DNA of 56,527 nt from Caldilineaceae bacterium SB0664_bin_27 (GCA_009838625.1 VXRG01000114.1:1-56527), one strand, 5' to 3'; numbered from the stretch's first letter, positions 8,434-18,475 are shown. Translations and numbers: made by a program. The notes: generated by a model not told the origin, from the sequence alone.

Positions 8434-9851
8434 TGTCGTTACGCTGGCGTTTTCTGGGCGCGTTTGTCCTGCTCATCCTTCTTGTTGTTTCGCTTAGTCT
8501 GGGCGTCGGATACTATACGACACAAGCCCAACTGGATACATTTATTGGCGAGCTCAGTAGCGACGAAGCCGATGATTTAGCTCGCAAGCTGAGCCAGGCC
8601 TACACGTCGTCAGATGGCTGGGAAACGTTAGAGGCCGCTCTCTCTGAGTCAGGATACCTCTTCGCGCGCGGCGCGGAACAAGAGCGCGCCGAAGAAGCTG
8701 AAGAAAAGTCCTCTGAATTCTTCCATCGAGAGTCTGACAGAGACCCTATACGCGTTGTCATTACCGATGTGGATGGATATGTCTTACAAGATAACTTCTC
8801 CGAACTGCGGCAGGGTGAGGCCGCGCCGGAATTGGGTGGACAGCGCGTCGATATATTCGATCTGCGCACGCGTCAGTCTGTGGGATATGCCTATGTCGAT
8901 GTAAATCGTGAATTCTGGGCAACCGAGTCGCATGGTTTTCTTCGAAACCTGCTCTACACCATCACCATTGGCGGCCTGTTGACTGTCGCCATAGCCCTCC
9001 TGCTCGCCTTCTGGCTCTCCCGACGCATCACCGCCCCTGTTACAGCGCTCACCCAAGCCGCCCAGTCTATCGCTCAACGCGACGATCCCGCGTTGCTCCC
9101 GGTCACCTCCTCCGACGAGCTTGGGCAGATGAGCGCGGCATTCAACCGGATGACAACCGACCTCCATACACAACGTGATTTACGCAAGAGACTGCTCAAC
9201 GACATCTCGCATGAGCTGAACACGCCGTTAAGCGTCATCCGTTTGGAGGCGCATGGGCTGCACCAGGGGTTGCAGACGCCCCCACGAGCAGCCGAACAGA
9301 TCATTCAAGAGGTGGAGATGCTTCGCAATCTGGCGCGCGACCTGAACTGGCTGGCCGAAACCGAAACAGACGAGCTGCGGCTCTCGATTGAACCGTACTC
9401 GATCCATCAACTGCTCACCGCCGAAGTGGAACGCTGGCAGCCGCAAGCGCAGATAGGCCAGGTCACCTTATCGCTGCAAACGCCGCCTGAACTACCGGTG
9501 CTCAATCTCGACCGGATGCGGATGAGCCAGGCGTTAGGCAACGTCATTCACAATGCGCTCCAGCATACGGAGGCGGGCGGCCGGGTTATGGTTGCGGCAA
9601 TCATCGAAGAAGGCGGGACTGTGGGAATTTCGGTAACGGATGATGGGGCAGGGATTGACGCGGCCGACTTGCCCCATGTCTTCAACCGCCTCTACCGCGC
9701 CGATCAATCTCGCAATCGCCGTACAGGTGGCATGGGGCTGGGGCTGACCATCGCTCGTGCCATCATTGAGGCGCATAATGGTATGATTGCCGTTACCAGC
9801 AACGGGCTTGGACAGGGGACGACCGTGCGGTTCGCTCTCCCACTGCCTTAA
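8433..9851 (+). CDS. Membrane sensor histidine kinase
   Basis: This 472-residue protein is the cognate kinase of the preceding regulator. Order: transmembrane helix 1 (about 8-28), an extracytoplasmic sensor (about 30-170) rich in Glu, transmembrane helix 2 (about 173-196), HAMP, HisKA with phospho-acceptor His260 in NDISHELNTPLS, and HATPase with an N-box (NVIHNALQH), DDGAGI and GLGLTIARAI. All catalytic motifs look intact. The sensor shows no recognisable ligand-binding signature, so the stimulus is unknown. Confidence 0.94.
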   Translation: MSLRWRFLGAFVLLILLVVSLSLGVGYYTTQAQLDTFIGELSSDEADDLARKLSQAYTSSDGWETLEAALSESGYLFARGAEQERAEEAEEKSSEFFHRESDRDPIRVVITDVDGYVLQDNFSELRQGEAAPELGGQRVDIFDLRTRQSVGYAYVDVNREFWATESHGFLRNLLYTITIGGLLTVAIALLLAFWLSRRITAPVTALTQAAQSIAQRDDPALLPVTSSDELGQMSAAFNRMTTDLHTQRDLRKRLLNDISHELNTPLSVIRLEAHGLHQGLQTPPRAAEQIIQEVEMLRNLARDLNWLAETETDELRLSIEPYSIHQLLTAEVERWQPQAQIGQVTLSLQTPPELPVLNLDRMRMSQALGNVIHNALQHTEAGGRVMVAAIIEEGGTVGISVTDDGAGIDAADLPHVFNRLYRADQSRNRRTGGMGLGLTIARAIIEAHNGMIAVTSNGLGQGTTVRFALPLP

Positions 9852-10100
9852 TTGAAACCAGCCAACCAGCTTTATCTTCATCACAGTCCAGCGTCCGGGG
9901 CAACCAGGCTCGTACTTTCCGGGAGCGCAATTGCCGGCTTGCATGTGTGAACAGCGATTGCTTTGATTCGCAGTCCGCTATATATTTGTAGAGAAGCGAA
10001 TACAGAGAGCTTATAAGACCCATGCCGGGCCCAGCAGTTTTGGCCGCCAGCATAGTAGTGAATTAAAGCTGAACAGGCGACCCACAGATCGAGGAATCCA

Positions 10101-10823
10101 ATGAGCCTTACTACCCAGGAAAAAGAGTCCTTTGAAGCCGACGGCTATCTGCTCAAGAAGGGCCTCGTCTCTCGGCAGGAGATCGAGCAGATCCGCCAGG
10201 AATTGCCGGACATCCACCGGCGCATGCTGGCCGATCCTCCGCCCGAAGTCCACGTCGCCTGGGAGGACGAGGACGCGCCCGATGAGAGCAAGATCATCCG
10301 CCAGCTGATGCACAGCGAGCTGGTCAGCCCCACTCTCAACAGCATCCTGCGCAGCGACACGCTCGTCGATATCGTCGCCGAGCTGATGCACCCGCAGGTC
10401 GCTCTCTACCACAGCAAGCTCCTGCCCAAAGAGGCCGGCGTCGGCGCGGCGACGCCCTGGCACCAGGACTACGCCTACTGGAAGACCGACGAAAACCAGC
10501 CGATGATGATCAACTGTCAGCTCGCCATCGATCCGATGACCCTCGAAAACGGCTGCCTGGAGTTCATCCCCGGCAGCCACCGCTGGGGATTGCAGGACCA
10601 TGAGCAGCACCAGGAGACCTTCGGCAGGTTCCTGCCCGGCCGCTACTACAAGCGCGACGAGGGCGTGACCATCCCGATGGAGCCGGGCGACGGCATCTTC
10701 TTCACCGCCCTCGTCATCCACGGCTCCGCGCCCAACACGTCGCCCCAGCCTCGTTGGGCCAACACCTTCGCCTACAACGTACCCGGCAACGGCGAGCATC
10801 AGGTTCGCGAAGTTCTGCGTTGA
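10101..10823 (+). CDS. Phytanoyl-CoA dioxygenase (PhyH) family protein, copy 3
   Basis: This 240-residue predicted Fe(II)/2-oxoglutarate oxygenase has TPWHQDYAYW (His121, Asp123), distal His207 in VIHGSAPN and Arg218. ENGCLEFIPGSHRWG (about 149-163) is the PhyH core. It is shorter than the other two copies and closest in style to the generic small bacterial PhyH group. It stands alone between the two-component system and the first ABC importer, with non-coding DNA on both sides, so it is probably transcribed separately. Substrate unknown. Confidence 0.87.
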   Translation: MSLTTQEKESFEADGYLLKKGLVSRQEIEQIRQELPDIHRRMLADPPPEVHVAWEDEDAPDESKIIRQLMHSELVSPTLNSILRSDTLVDIVAELMHPQVALYHSKLLPKEAGVGAATPWHQDYAYWKTDENQPMMINCQLAIDPMTLENGCLEFIPGSHRWGLQDHEQHQETFGRFLPGRYYKRDEGVTIPMEPGDGIFFTALVIHGSAPNTSPQPRWANTFAYNVPGNGEHQVREVLR

Positions 10824-11244
10824 CGACAGGGGCCGGTGACCGGTCTCCCATGGGAGCCGACTCTGGTCAACTGGCCTCTGCGGTTCTCCGCGCCCCGTCC
10901 CGACAAATTTGCTCTTGCCCCGCGCTGCATATACAATAGCGTACCGGCCGATTGGGCTGAAGAATCAGTAGTGGTCACAACAAACCCTATGACCCCAACG
11001 GCATCAGCCAAAACAGGTCATCGCAAAACACTCGATCCTCTCCCCCGATATCGAGGTTGTTCCGGCAGTGTTTCATTTGAGCCGGCTTGTTTGACTTCCC
11101 TGGACGGCCAACGCACTTTGTTCTGGCATCCGTCTACTGCCGTTCCGCCTTTATCTGCTGCTACAGGAATTCATCTGTGTTTTCATTCTTGTTTCATCGA
11201 CAATGAGTAGTTCGGTATACAACCAAACCATTGGAGGAGAATCC
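10824..11244. other. Leader and promoter region of ABC importer 1
   Basis: No gene is supported here. A possible promoter is TTGCTC (10910-10915), 17-base spacer, TACAAT (10933-10938), giving a leader of about 300 bases. A strong ribosome site GGAGGAGA (11233-11240) precedes the binding-protein ATG at 11245, which decides that start over the in-frame ATG at 11203. Confidence 0.5.
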
Positions 11245-13227
11245 ATGACTCAGAGGCACATTTCACGACGAAGGTTCTTGCAGGTATCTGCCTTTGCTAC
11301 CGCCGGCGCGGTGCTGGCTGCCTGCGGCGCCGGCGATGCGCCCGCCGCGGAAGCGCCCGCCGCGGAAGCGCCGGCTGCATCCGACAGCGGCGACGCAATG
11401 GCCGCATCCCAGTACAATGAAGCGCCCATGCTGGCCGAAATGGTCGCCAACGGCGAAATTCCCCCCGTGGACGAGCGGCTGCCACCCACCCCAATGGTGA
11501 TCGAACCTCTGAATGAGGTCGGTGAGTACGGCGGCACCTGGCGCCGCATCGGCGTAGGCCCCGGCGACGCCGGCATCTTCCGGTTCCGCCTCATGTACCC
11601 GCAGCTGGTGCGCTACAACATGGACGGATCCGAAATCGGCCCCAATTTGGCCGAATCCTGGGAAGTCTCCGATGACGGCACCACCTATACCTTCCACCTG
11701 CGTGAAGGCGTCAAGTGGTCGGACGGCGCGCCGCACTCCTCAGGGGACTTCATGTTCTGGTATGAGGACGTGCTGGGCGATGAAGACCTTGCCCCCAGCT
11801 TCCCCGTCTGGCTGACCGTCGGCGGCGAACCTGTCGTTATGGACGCGCCCGACGATCTCACCATCCGCTTCACCTTCCCCGGCGCGCATGGCATCTTCAT
11901 GCCCTTGATGGCCGGAGCCAACGGCGCTTCGATGACCTGGTATCCCAAGCACTACATGACCCAGTTCCATCGCAACTACGCCGACGAAGAGGAGTTGAAC
12001 GCGCAGGCGCAGGAAAACGAGTTTGAGTTCTGGCATCAGTACTTCAACAACCGGCTTACCCCCCGCCTGAACCTGGATGTGCCGGTCCTTTTCGCCTGGC
12101 GTTTCACCAAGATTACGCCCGATGTTCCGGTCGTGCTGGAACGCAACCCCTACTACTGGAAGGTGGACACCGCCGGCAACCAGCTGCCCTACATCGACCG
12201 GGTTTCCACAGACATTGTAGAGGACTCCGAGGTTCTGAATTTGCGTGCCGTGGCCGGCGATATCGACATGCAGCACCGCCATATCCTGATGGAGAACTTC
12301 TCGCTCTTCAAGGAGAATGAGGATGTCGGCAACTACGAGATCCTGCTTTGGAAGTTCGGCGAGACGAGCGATTCCGTTATCTCCTTCAATCTCTGCCATC
12401 CGGACCCGGTGATGCACGAGATTTTCAACGACAAGCGCTTCCGCTTTGCCATGTCGCACGCGATGAATCGCGATGAGGTCATTGAGGCCGTCTACCTCGG
12501 CCAGGGCGAACCGGGGCAGCCGTCGCCGCTCGCCTCCTCCCCCTTGTATGATGAGGCCCAAGCCAAGGTCGCCCTCGAGTACAACACGGACCTGGCCAAT
12601 TCTCTGCTCGACGAGATGGGCCTGGACGAAAGGAACGCTGACGGTGTGCGTCTGAAGTCGGACGGCGAGCCGCTCAGCATCATCTTCAACTATGCACCGG
12701 TCTTTGGCTCCTGGCGCAGCATCGGCGAGTTGATGCAGAAGTATATGGCCGACGTCGGCGTCCAGTTGTCGCTGAAGGAAGAAGCCCGCCCGCTCTGGAG
12801 CCAGCGCGTCCAGGCTTCCGAGCACGACATGACCGTCTGGACCGGCTCGGCCGAGTTCAACCCGCTGATCGACCCGCGGCACTTCCTGCCCTTCTCGCAG
12901 GGCAGCTCGCATCACGCCGCCTGTCATGCCCTCTGGTACACCTCCGGCGGCGCCAATGGCGTCGAGCCCACCGGCGACTTGCGCACGGTCATTGACCTTT
13001 ACGAGGCGATCAAGGGCACGCCGGACGTCGCAGAGCATAAGCGCCTCTTCCAGCAGATCCTCGACCTCAACAGGGAGAATCTGTGGACGTTCAGCATGGC
13101 GGTCGGCCTGCCTGCGCCCGTTGTCCTGAGCAAGAACATGGGCAACGTCCCGCGCGAGGGCGTTTCCTCCTGGCATCTGCAGACGCCCGGCAGCACCGTG
13201 CCGGAGCAGTACTACTTCAAGAGCTAA
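11245..13227 (+). CDS. Extracellular solute-binding protein, family 5 (ABC importer 1)
   Basis: This 660-residue lipoprotein binds substrate outside the membrane for an oligopeptide-type ABC importer. The N-terminus has a twin-arginine motif SRRRFLQ and lipobox LAAC, so it is probably exported folded through Tat and lipidated. An Ala/Glu-rich linker (about 33-55) follows. The SBP_bac_5 body includes LAESWEVSDDGTTYTFHLR and the KFRFAMSHAMNR-like segment. It is longer than ordinary DppA, as in the large binding proteins linked to glycan loci. It shares the N-terminal NEAPMLxxMV...PPVDxRLP pattern with the binding protein at 18629. Peptide or oligosaccharide ligand cannot be distinguished. Confidence 0.9.
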   Translation: MTQRHISRRRFLQVSAFATAGAVLAACGAGDAPAAEAPAAEAPAASDSGDAMAASQYNEAPMLAEMVANGEIPPVDERLPPTPMVIEPLNEVGEYGGTWRRIGVGPGDAGIFRFRLMYPQLVRYNMDGSEIGPNLAESWEVSDDGTTYTFHLREGVKWSDGAPHSSGDFMFWYEDVLGDEDLAPSFPVWLTVGGEPVVMDAPDDLTIRFTFPGAHGIFMPLMAGANGASMTWYPKHYMTQFHRNYADEEELNAQAQENEFEFWHQYFNNRLTPRLNLDVPVLFAWRFTKITPDVPVVLERNPYYWKVDTAGNQLPYIDRVSTDIVEDSEVLNLRAVAGDIDMQHRHILMENFSLFKENEDVGNYEILLWKFGETSDSVISFNLCHPDPVMHEIFNDKRFRFAMSHAMNRDEVIEAVYLGQGEPGQPSPLASSPLYDEAQAKVALEYNTDLANSLLDEMGLDERNADGVRLKSDGEPLSIIFNYAPVFGSWRSIGELMQKYMADVGVQLSLKEEARPLWSQRVQASEHDMTVWTGSAEFNPLIDPRHFLPFSQGSSHHAACHALWYTSGGANGVEPTGDLRTVIDLYEAIKGTPDVAEHKRLFQQILDLNRENLWTFSMAVGLPAPVVLSKNMGNVPREGVSSWHLQTPGSTVPEQYYFKS

Positions 13228-13243
13228 AGAAAATCCAAGAAAG

Positions 13244-13285
13244 AGGAGTGAGGAGTGAGAGAACATCTCACTCCTCACTCCTTTT
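13244..13285 (+). terminator. Repeat-derived hairpin between binding protein and permease
   Basis: A 17-bp perfect inverted repeat (13244-13260 with 13266-13282) built from the GAGGAGTGAG dispersed repeat has a 5-base loop and is followed by TTTT. This is terminator-like and would lower permease expression relative to the binding protein. Confidence 0.65.
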
Positions 13286-13307
13286 AATTCACTTCACGCC
13301 TTTCACC

Positions 13308-14294
13308 ATGTCCTCATTCATCTTGCGCCGTCTCATCCTGATGGTGCCGACGCTGTTCATGATCTCGTTGATCTCATTCGTTATCATTGAACTGCCGCCC
13401 GGCGACTACATGACATCCTATATCGCCAACCGTATGGCGATGGGTGACGACGTACGCCAGGACGAGATCGACGCGCTCATCAAGCAGTACGGCCTCGACC
13501 AGCCGGCGCCGGTACGCTATACCAAATGGCTGGGCAACGTCGTGCAGGGCAATTTCGGTTTCTCTTTCGAATGGCAGCTCCCTGTGAGCGATCTCATCTG
13601 GGAACGGCTCGGCCTGACGGTGGTGGTTGCCTTCGCCGCGTTGATATTCTCGTGGATCGTCGGCCTGGTGATCGGTATATTCTCCGCTGTCTACCAGTAT
13701 TCACTCGGGGACTACATCTTCACTTCCCTCAGTTTCATCGGCCTCGGTACGCCCAACTTCATGCTCGCCCTCATCATGATGTGGATCGCTCTTGCCTATT
13801 TCGGCACCAATATTTCAGGCCTCTTCTCACCGGAGTTTGTCGATGAGCCCTGGAGCATTGCCAAGTTTGGCGATATGCTCAAGCATCTTTGGGCGCCCGC
13901 CATCATCGTGGGGACGGCCGGGTCCGCCGGTCTTGTGCGCACCATGCGCGCCAATCTGCTCGATGAACTGAGTAAGCCCTACGTGGAAACGGGACGCGCC
14001 AAGGGCCTCAACGAGATGAGGCTCGTGTTCAAATACCCTACTCGCGTGGCCCTCAACCCGTTCGTCAGCACCATGGGCTGGGCCCTGCCGCAACTCGTCT
14101 CCGGCTCAATCATCGTCTCCGTCGTGCTCAGCCTGCCCACCACCGGTCCGCTGCTGTTGCGTGCTTTGCTGACCCAGGACATGTACCTGGCCTCAAGCTT
14201 TCTCCTCATGCTCAGCACGTTGACCATTATCGGCACGCTGATTTCGGACATAATGCTGGCGCTGCTCGATCCTCGCATCCGGATGGGAGGGTAG
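13308..14294 (+). CDS. DppB-type ABC permease (importer 1)
   Basis: This 328-residue inner-membrane permease begins MSSFILRRLIL, the usual DppB/OppB start; the longer upstream open frame only reads through the previous gene's end. About six transmembrane helices are visible. The ATPase-coupling EAA loop is YVETGRAKGLNEMRLVFKY (about 226-244). The long polar stretch after helix 1 (about 33-70) is normal for the family. It is one base from the next permease, so the two are co-translated. No ATPase genes belong to this operon; the importer may use those at 22973 and 24007. Confidence 0.92.
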   Translation: MSSFILRRLILMVPTLFMISLISFVIIELPPGDYMTSYIANRMAMGDDVRQDEIDALIKQYGLDQPAPVRYTKWLGNVVQGNFGFSFEWQLPVSDLIWERLGLTVVVAFAALIFSWIVGLVIGIFSAVYQYSLGDYIFTSLSFIGLGTPNFMLALIMMWIALAYFGTNISGLFSPEFVDEPWSIAKFGDMLKHLWAPAIIVGTAGSAGLVRTMRANLLDELSKPYVETGRAKGLNEMRLVFKYPTRVALNPFVSTMGWALPQLVSGSIIVSVVLSLPTTGPLLLRALLTQDMYLASSFLLMLSTLTIIGTLISDIMLALLDPRIRMGG

Positions 14295-14295
14295 C

Positions 14296-15549
14296 ATGAG
14301 CGCTGACCGATCATTCACCGACCAAACCACAACCCCTGCGGAGTCCTCTCCCACCGCCGCTACGGGCGATCTTGTGGGCGCCGACGTCGACGATACCGGC
14401 ACCTATCTCTCTGTCGAGGAAGACGAAGAGCGCATCTACATCGCTTCGCCGCTGCAGATGATGTGGTGGCGTTTTGTCAAGCACAAAATGGCCATCGTGG
14501 GCGGCGTAGTCGTTATACTCCTCTACCTGCTCGCTCTCTTCGCCGAAGTGCTCGCTCCCTATAATCCTGAAACCTATGAGGTCGCGCTGACCTACGCGCC
14601 GCCGCAACGGGTCCATTTCTTCCACAACGGCGAGTTCCAGGGCACACCCTTCGTTTACGGCCTCACCCAAGCCCGCAATCCCGAAACCCTGCGCATGGAG
14701 TTCCAGACTGACGAAACCGTGCGTTACCCCATTCGGTTCTGGGTCGAGGGCGATTCTTACAAGCTCTGGGGTATTTTTCGGAACAGCCGCCACCTCTTCG
14801 GCATTGGCGAACCCATATACGACGCCTCCGCCGGGGAAAGCTCAGAGGAGCCTTTCTCTACAATATTTCTGCTCGGCGCAGATAAACTCGGCCGCGACAT
14901 GTTCACCCGCATCATCTACGGCTCCCGCATCTCCCTCTCCATCGGCCTGATCGGCGTCGCGCTCAGCTTTGTTTTCGGCGTCGTCCTCGGCGGCATCTCG
15001 GGCTTCTACGGCGGCGTTATCGATGTGCTGATCCAGCGAATCATCGAGTTCATCCGCTCCGTCCCCTCCATCCCACTCTGGATGGCCCTTAGCGCCTCCC
15101 TGCCCCAGGACTGGTCCAACATCCGCGTCTATTTCGGCATCACCCTCATCCTCTCGCTGATTGGCTGGACATTCCTCGCGCGCGCCGTGCGCGGACGCTT
15201 TCTCTCCATGCGCGAGGAGGAGTTCATCCTCGCGGCCCGCTTCGCCGGCGCCGGTGAAATGCGCATCATCCTGCGCCACATGGTGCCCTCATTCTTCAGC
15301 CACCTGATCGCCTCCGCCACCCTCGCCGTTCCCGCGATGATCCTCAGCGAAACATCGCTCAGCTTTCTGGGCCTGGGGCTGCGGCCCCCGACGATCAGTT
15401 GGGGCGTCCTCCTGCAGGAATCCCAGAACCTGCGCTCGGTCGCGCTGGCGCCGTGGCTGCTGCTGCCCGGCGTCTTCGTCATCATCACCGTCCTGGCGCT
15501 CAACTTCCTCGGCGACGGTCTGCGCGACGCGGCCGATCCGTACCACTAG
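14296..15549 (+). CDS. DppC-type ABC permease with extended extracytoplasmic insert (importer 1)
   Basis: This 417-residue partner permease has a long N-terminal cytoplasmic tail (about 1-55), then helix 1. An extracytoplasmic insert of about 110 residues (about 95-200) carries PPQRVHFF and [17 protein letters not shown]. The usual DppC core with EAA loop [19 protein letters not shown] closes it. Ordinary DppC is near 300 residues, so the insert accounts for the extra length. The same insert occurs in the permease at 21752, so both importers belong to one subfamily. The insert may help dock the large binding protein. Confidence 0.9.
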   Translation: MSADRSFTDQTTTPAESSPTAATGDLVGADVDDTGTYLSVEEDEERIYIASPLQMMWWRFVKHKMAIVGGVVVILLYLLALFAEVLAPYNPETYEVALTYAPPQRVHFFHNGEFQGTPFVYGLTQARNPETLRMEFQTDETVRYPIRFWVEGDSYKLWGIFRNSRHLFGIGEPIYDASAGESSEEPFSTIFLLGADKLGRDMFTRIIYGSRISLSIGLIGVALSFVFGVVLGGISGFYGGVIDVLIQRIIEFIRSVPSIPLWMALSASLPQDWSNIRVYFGITLILSLIGWTFLARAVRGRFLSMREEEFILAARFAGAGEMRIILRHMVPSFFSHLIASATLAVPAMILSETSLSFLGLGLRPPTISWGVLLQESQNLRSVALAPWLLLPGVFVIITVLALNFLGDGLRDAADPYH

Positions 15550-15620
15550 TAGCTTTCAAATTTCTGAATCCTGGTAACTGCGCGTTCGCTCGCGCCTGTG
15601 TGCTATTGGGAATCGGAAAC

Positions 15621-15737
15621 CGGGCGCTGATGATGGCGGCGGCCACCATCATGATCGTGCCCGTCCTCATCGTTTTTTTCTTTGCCCAGCGCTTCTTCGT
15701 AAAGGGAATCGCCCTGTCCGGACTCGGCGGACGCTGA
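15621..15737 (+). pseudogene. Remnant of a CUT1 (MalG/UgpE-type) sugar ABC permease C-terminus
   Basis: The last codons before a TGA at 15735-15737 translate as [17 protein letters not shown], then [17 protein letters not shown]. This is the characteristic final helix and tail of carbohydrate ABC permeases (PVLIxFxxAQRxFxxGIxLxGLKG). No upstream part of such a gene is present; the frame runs back into the preceding unrelated permease. It is therefore a relic left by deletion or rearrangement and implies that a sugar importer once stood here. Confidence 0.65.
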
Positions 15738-15828
15738 GGAATAAGCAAGCTACGCGCATTCGGTTCTTGCTGAGACCGCGAACGCGCGCAGTCCACTAGA
15801 ACCTGAAAACTCAACAAGGCCTGCTCTC

Positions 15829-17130
15829 ATGCGCACGCAAAAACCGAACATCCTCGTCTTCATCTGCCACGATCTGGGCCGCTACCTCGGCTGCTACGGC
15901 GTTCCCGGTGTCCGCACACCGCATATCGACGCCTTCGCGGCCGCGTCACTCCAGTTCGAGAACAGCTTCTGCGTCGCGCCCCAGTGCAGCCCGTCGCGGG
16001 CCGCTCTCTGGACCGGCCGCTACCCGCACGCCAACGGCGTCGTCGGTCTGGCCCACTCCGGCTTCGCCAATGACCTGAAGCCGGGCGAGCGCCATCTGGC
16101 CCAGATGCTCTCAGCGTATGGATACGAAACCCGACTCTTCGGTACCCAACACGAGGCCAACAGCCCGGAGCGTTGCGGCTATATGCAGGCAAGTCCAAGG
16201 GGGAGCTGCGCGGAGCTGGTAACGGCCTTTTGCAGCTTCCTGACGCAGCGCGAACAGAATGCGGCCCCGTTCTTCGCCCAGATCGGCTTTACCGAGCCGC
16301 ATCGCCCCTTCCCACATGACGTAGAGAAGATTGACGCAGATACGGTCGCCATGCCGCCTTACCTGCCGGATATCCCTGAAGTGCGTGAGGATATGGTCGA
16401 TATGGAAGCCTCGGTTGCCTCGATCGACAAGGCGTTCGGCAGGGCTCTTGAGGCGCTCGAGATCGCGGGCCTGGAAGACGAAACCGTCGTTGTATTCACC
16501 GCCGATCACGGCATCCCCTTCCCGCTGGCGAAGATGAGCCTCTACGACGCCGGCATCGAGGTGCCGCTGCTTCTGCGCATTCCGGGGTTGGAGGGGGGCC
16601 GGCGCTATGCGGAGTTCGTCACCCACGTGGACTTCGTGCCCACCGTGCTTGACATGCTGGAGATAGAAAAGCCGCAGAATCTGCAGGGGCGGAGCTACTG
16701 GAGCCTGCTACGAGGAGATACATACCGGCCAAGCGAATACATATTCGCCGAAAAGACCTACCATACCTACTACGACCCCATGCGCGCCATCCGCACGGAG
16801 CGCTGGAAACTGATCGCCAACTTCGAATTCGCGCCGACGATCGAGACGCCGCCCGACTACCTCAGCAACGCAAAGGGGTACCCTGAGACCAGCATAGCCC
16901 TGGACATACCCTACACCGAGATGTACCATCCGCTCTTCGAGCTGTTCGACCTGGAGCAGGACCCACTGGAACAGAACAACCTGTCCGAAGACCCGAGCTA
17001 TGCCGGCATAAGAGACGACCTGGCGCGGCGTCTGCGCGACTGGATGGCGGAGACGTCCGACCCGCTGCTGGACGGGCCCATACCCCAGGCCGCCTACACC
17101 AATCGAATGCGGGCATTCAAGAGCATCTGA
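15829..17130 (+). CDS. Type I (formylglycine) sulfatase, copy 1
   Basis: This 433-residue sulfatase has the maturation signature CSPSR (Cys53 to become formylglycine) followed by TGRYPH. The metal-site segment FTADHG (about 222-227) is present. The N-terminal metal motif reads ICHDLGRYLG, with HD in place of the common DD, as in the heparan N-sulfatase-like group. No signal peptide is visible, so it probably works on imported sulfated sugars in the cytoplasm. It sits between the first ABC importer and an esterase-like hydrolase. No formylglycine-generating enzyme is encoded in the window, so activation must come from elsewhere. Confidence 0.93.
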   Translation: MRTQKPNILVFICHDLGRYLGCYGVPGVRTPHIDAFAAASLQFENSFCVAPQCSPSRAALWTGRYPHANGVVGLAHSGFANDLKPGERHLAQMLSAYGYETRLFGTQHEANSPERCGYMQASPRGSCAELVTAFCSFLTQREQNAAPFFAQIGFTEPHRPFPHDVEKIDADTVAMPPYLPDIPEVREDMVDMEASVASIDKAFGRALEALEIAGLEDETVVVFTADHGIPFPLAKMSLYDAGIEVPLLLRIPGLEGGRRYAEFVTHVDFVPTVLDMLEIEKPQNLQGRSYWSLLRGDTYRPSEYIFAEKTYHTYYDPMRAIRTERWKLIANFEFAPTIETPPDYLSNAKGYPETSIALDIPYTEMYHPLFELFDLEQDPLEQNNLSEDPSYAGIRDDLARRLRDWMAETSDPLLDGPIPQAAYTNRMRAFKSI

Positions 17131-17204
17131 GTGCATTTCATGCCGCCTGCACCGTCCGGCAGCAGCCCCATCGCGCCCCCGCTACATGCACCTCCCAATA
17201 CGCC

Positions 17205-18242
17205 CTAATCCGCCCCCAGCCATTCCCCAAACCACTCGCGGCTGAAGCGGTGATTGTAGGCGTGCGGTCCGGGATGCACGCCCAGCGAGCAACGTTCTCC
17301 CACCCCCAGCAACTCGTACGCCTGCGCCGCGAGGGCGAACTGCTCGCGTACCCCGTCAATCGGGAAGATGTCATCCTGCTCACCCGCGATCGCCCGCAAC
17401 GGACGCGGCGCGATCAGAGCGGCAAGGTCGCCCATCTCTGCCCATTCCAGGATGCCGGGCACGTAGTTGCATTCGCAGTGGCGCAGGTTGTAGATCGATT
17501 CGCGGAACGAACAGAGATAGCAGCCCGGCACGGCCACCGTGATCCGCTCGTCGATCGCCGACAGCCATAGCGCGGTCGTGCCCCCGCCCGAGTTGCCGGT
17601 GCAGCCCAGAACGCCCGGCACAACATCCGGGCGGTTCTGCAGAAAAGCGATGGCGCACATGCCGTCCCAGCAGCGTTCGCCGACCAGGTTACGGCCCGCC
17701 ATCTGGTAGGCGAACGCCAGGTGGCGGCAGGAGTTCTCGTGCACGCTGCCCCGCCCGTCCTCGGACTGCCGCTCGCCAAAGCCCCGCTGCTCCACCGCGC
17801 AGACCAGATAGCCGGCCTGCGCCAGTGCCTGCGCATAGTTGTTGTCCGCCTTGAGCCGGATCTCCCTCTCCTCCGCACTCGGATAGTTGCCCAGGACCCA
17901 CTGCACCGACGGGTTGTGGCCGTGGAAGACCAGCACCGGCCGGTAAGGCGGATCCGTCCTGGGGATCAGCAGATAGGCCGGGATGCTCACGCCCTCGCCC
18001 GCGTCCAGGAGATACTTCTCCTCCACATAGCCGTCCCGCTCCACCGCCTGCAGCTTCGCCGCCGTCACTGCTGCCGGCGGCGTGCGTCCGGCCAGGCCGA
18101 GCAGTTCCAGCGTCTTCCCGCGCAGCGCCGCCTGCCACGCGCCAAATTCAGCGGGGGTCCGGGCACTGAACGCCAGCCTCCGCGGCGCAGCCTCGTACAT
18201 CGCGTCTACATGCCCTTGCAACAGAAATCGGGAGTTATGCAT
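17205..18242 (-). CDS. Alpha/beta-hydrolase family protein (acetylxylan esterase/dienelactone hydrolase-like)
   Basis: This 345-residue protein is a predicted serine hydrolase. The nucleophile elbow is TGNSGGG (Ser218). An acidic residue lies in GEQDDIFPI (Asp290 or Asp291), and the His is near the C-terminus in HPGPHAYNHRF (His327 or His331). VLVFHGHNPS is the oxyanion-hole strand. No signal peptide. It resembles the large carbohydrate-esterase-like hydrolases found beside sulfatases. It is the only minus-strand gene between the two importers and would be transcribed divergently from the second. Deacetylation of an imported sugar is a reasonable inference, unproven. Confidence 0.78.
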   Translation of the reverse strand: MHNSRFLLQGHVDAMYEAAPRRLAFSARTPAEFGAWQAALRGKTLELLGLAGRTPPAAVTAAKLQAVERDGYVEEKYLLDAGEGVSIPAYLLIPRTDPPYRPVLVFHGHNPSVQWVLGNYPSAEEREIRLKADNNYAQALAQAGYLVCAVEQRGFGERQSEDGRGSVHENSCRHLAFAYQMAGRNLVGERCWDGMCAIAFLQNRPDVVPGVLGCTGNSGGGTTALWLSAIDERITVAVPGCYLCSFRESIYNLRHCECNYVPGILEWAEMGDLAALIAPRPLRAIAGEQDDIFPIDGVREQFALAAQAYELLGVGERCSLGVHPGPHAYNHRFSREWFGEWLGAD

Positions 18243-18446
18243 CGGGGAATCTCCTGTTTCAATCGTAAACTGAATGTTGCGCGGGCTCTATCAGATGCCC
18301 ACCTGTCCTGGCCTGAACAATATGCGCCCCTCGCCGAGGACTGCGCCGGCAGCACAAGGCGTGTTGCCCGTTTCGGATCATACCTGTCCCTTTTCCGGAC
18401 TGCAATCGCGTCCTCTACGTCCTGCAGCCCGGCCAATTTTTGCTGG

Positions 18447-18475
18447 TTGACAGCATATAATGGCTACAGTACAAT
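18447..18475 (+). promoter_or_regulatory. Sigma70-type promoter of ABC importer 2
   Basis: TTGACA (18447-18452), a 17-base spacer and TACAAT (18470-18475) form a near-consensus promoter about 150 bases upstream of the binding-protein start. It lies in the otherwise empty 386-base gap (18243-18628) between this operon and the divergent hydrolase gene. Confidence 0.65.

Noticed and set aside
10836-11210. 124-codon frame upstream of importer 1
   Set aside because: No ribosome site or recognisable motif; the region fits a promoter and leader.
11203-11244. Upstream ATG for the importer 1 binding protein
   Set aside because: The ribosome site GGAGGAGA and the Tat signal place the start at 11245.
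18456-18461. TATAAT as the -10 element of importer 2 promoter
   Set aside because: It lies only three bases after TTGACA; TACAAT at 18470 has the correct 17-base spacing.
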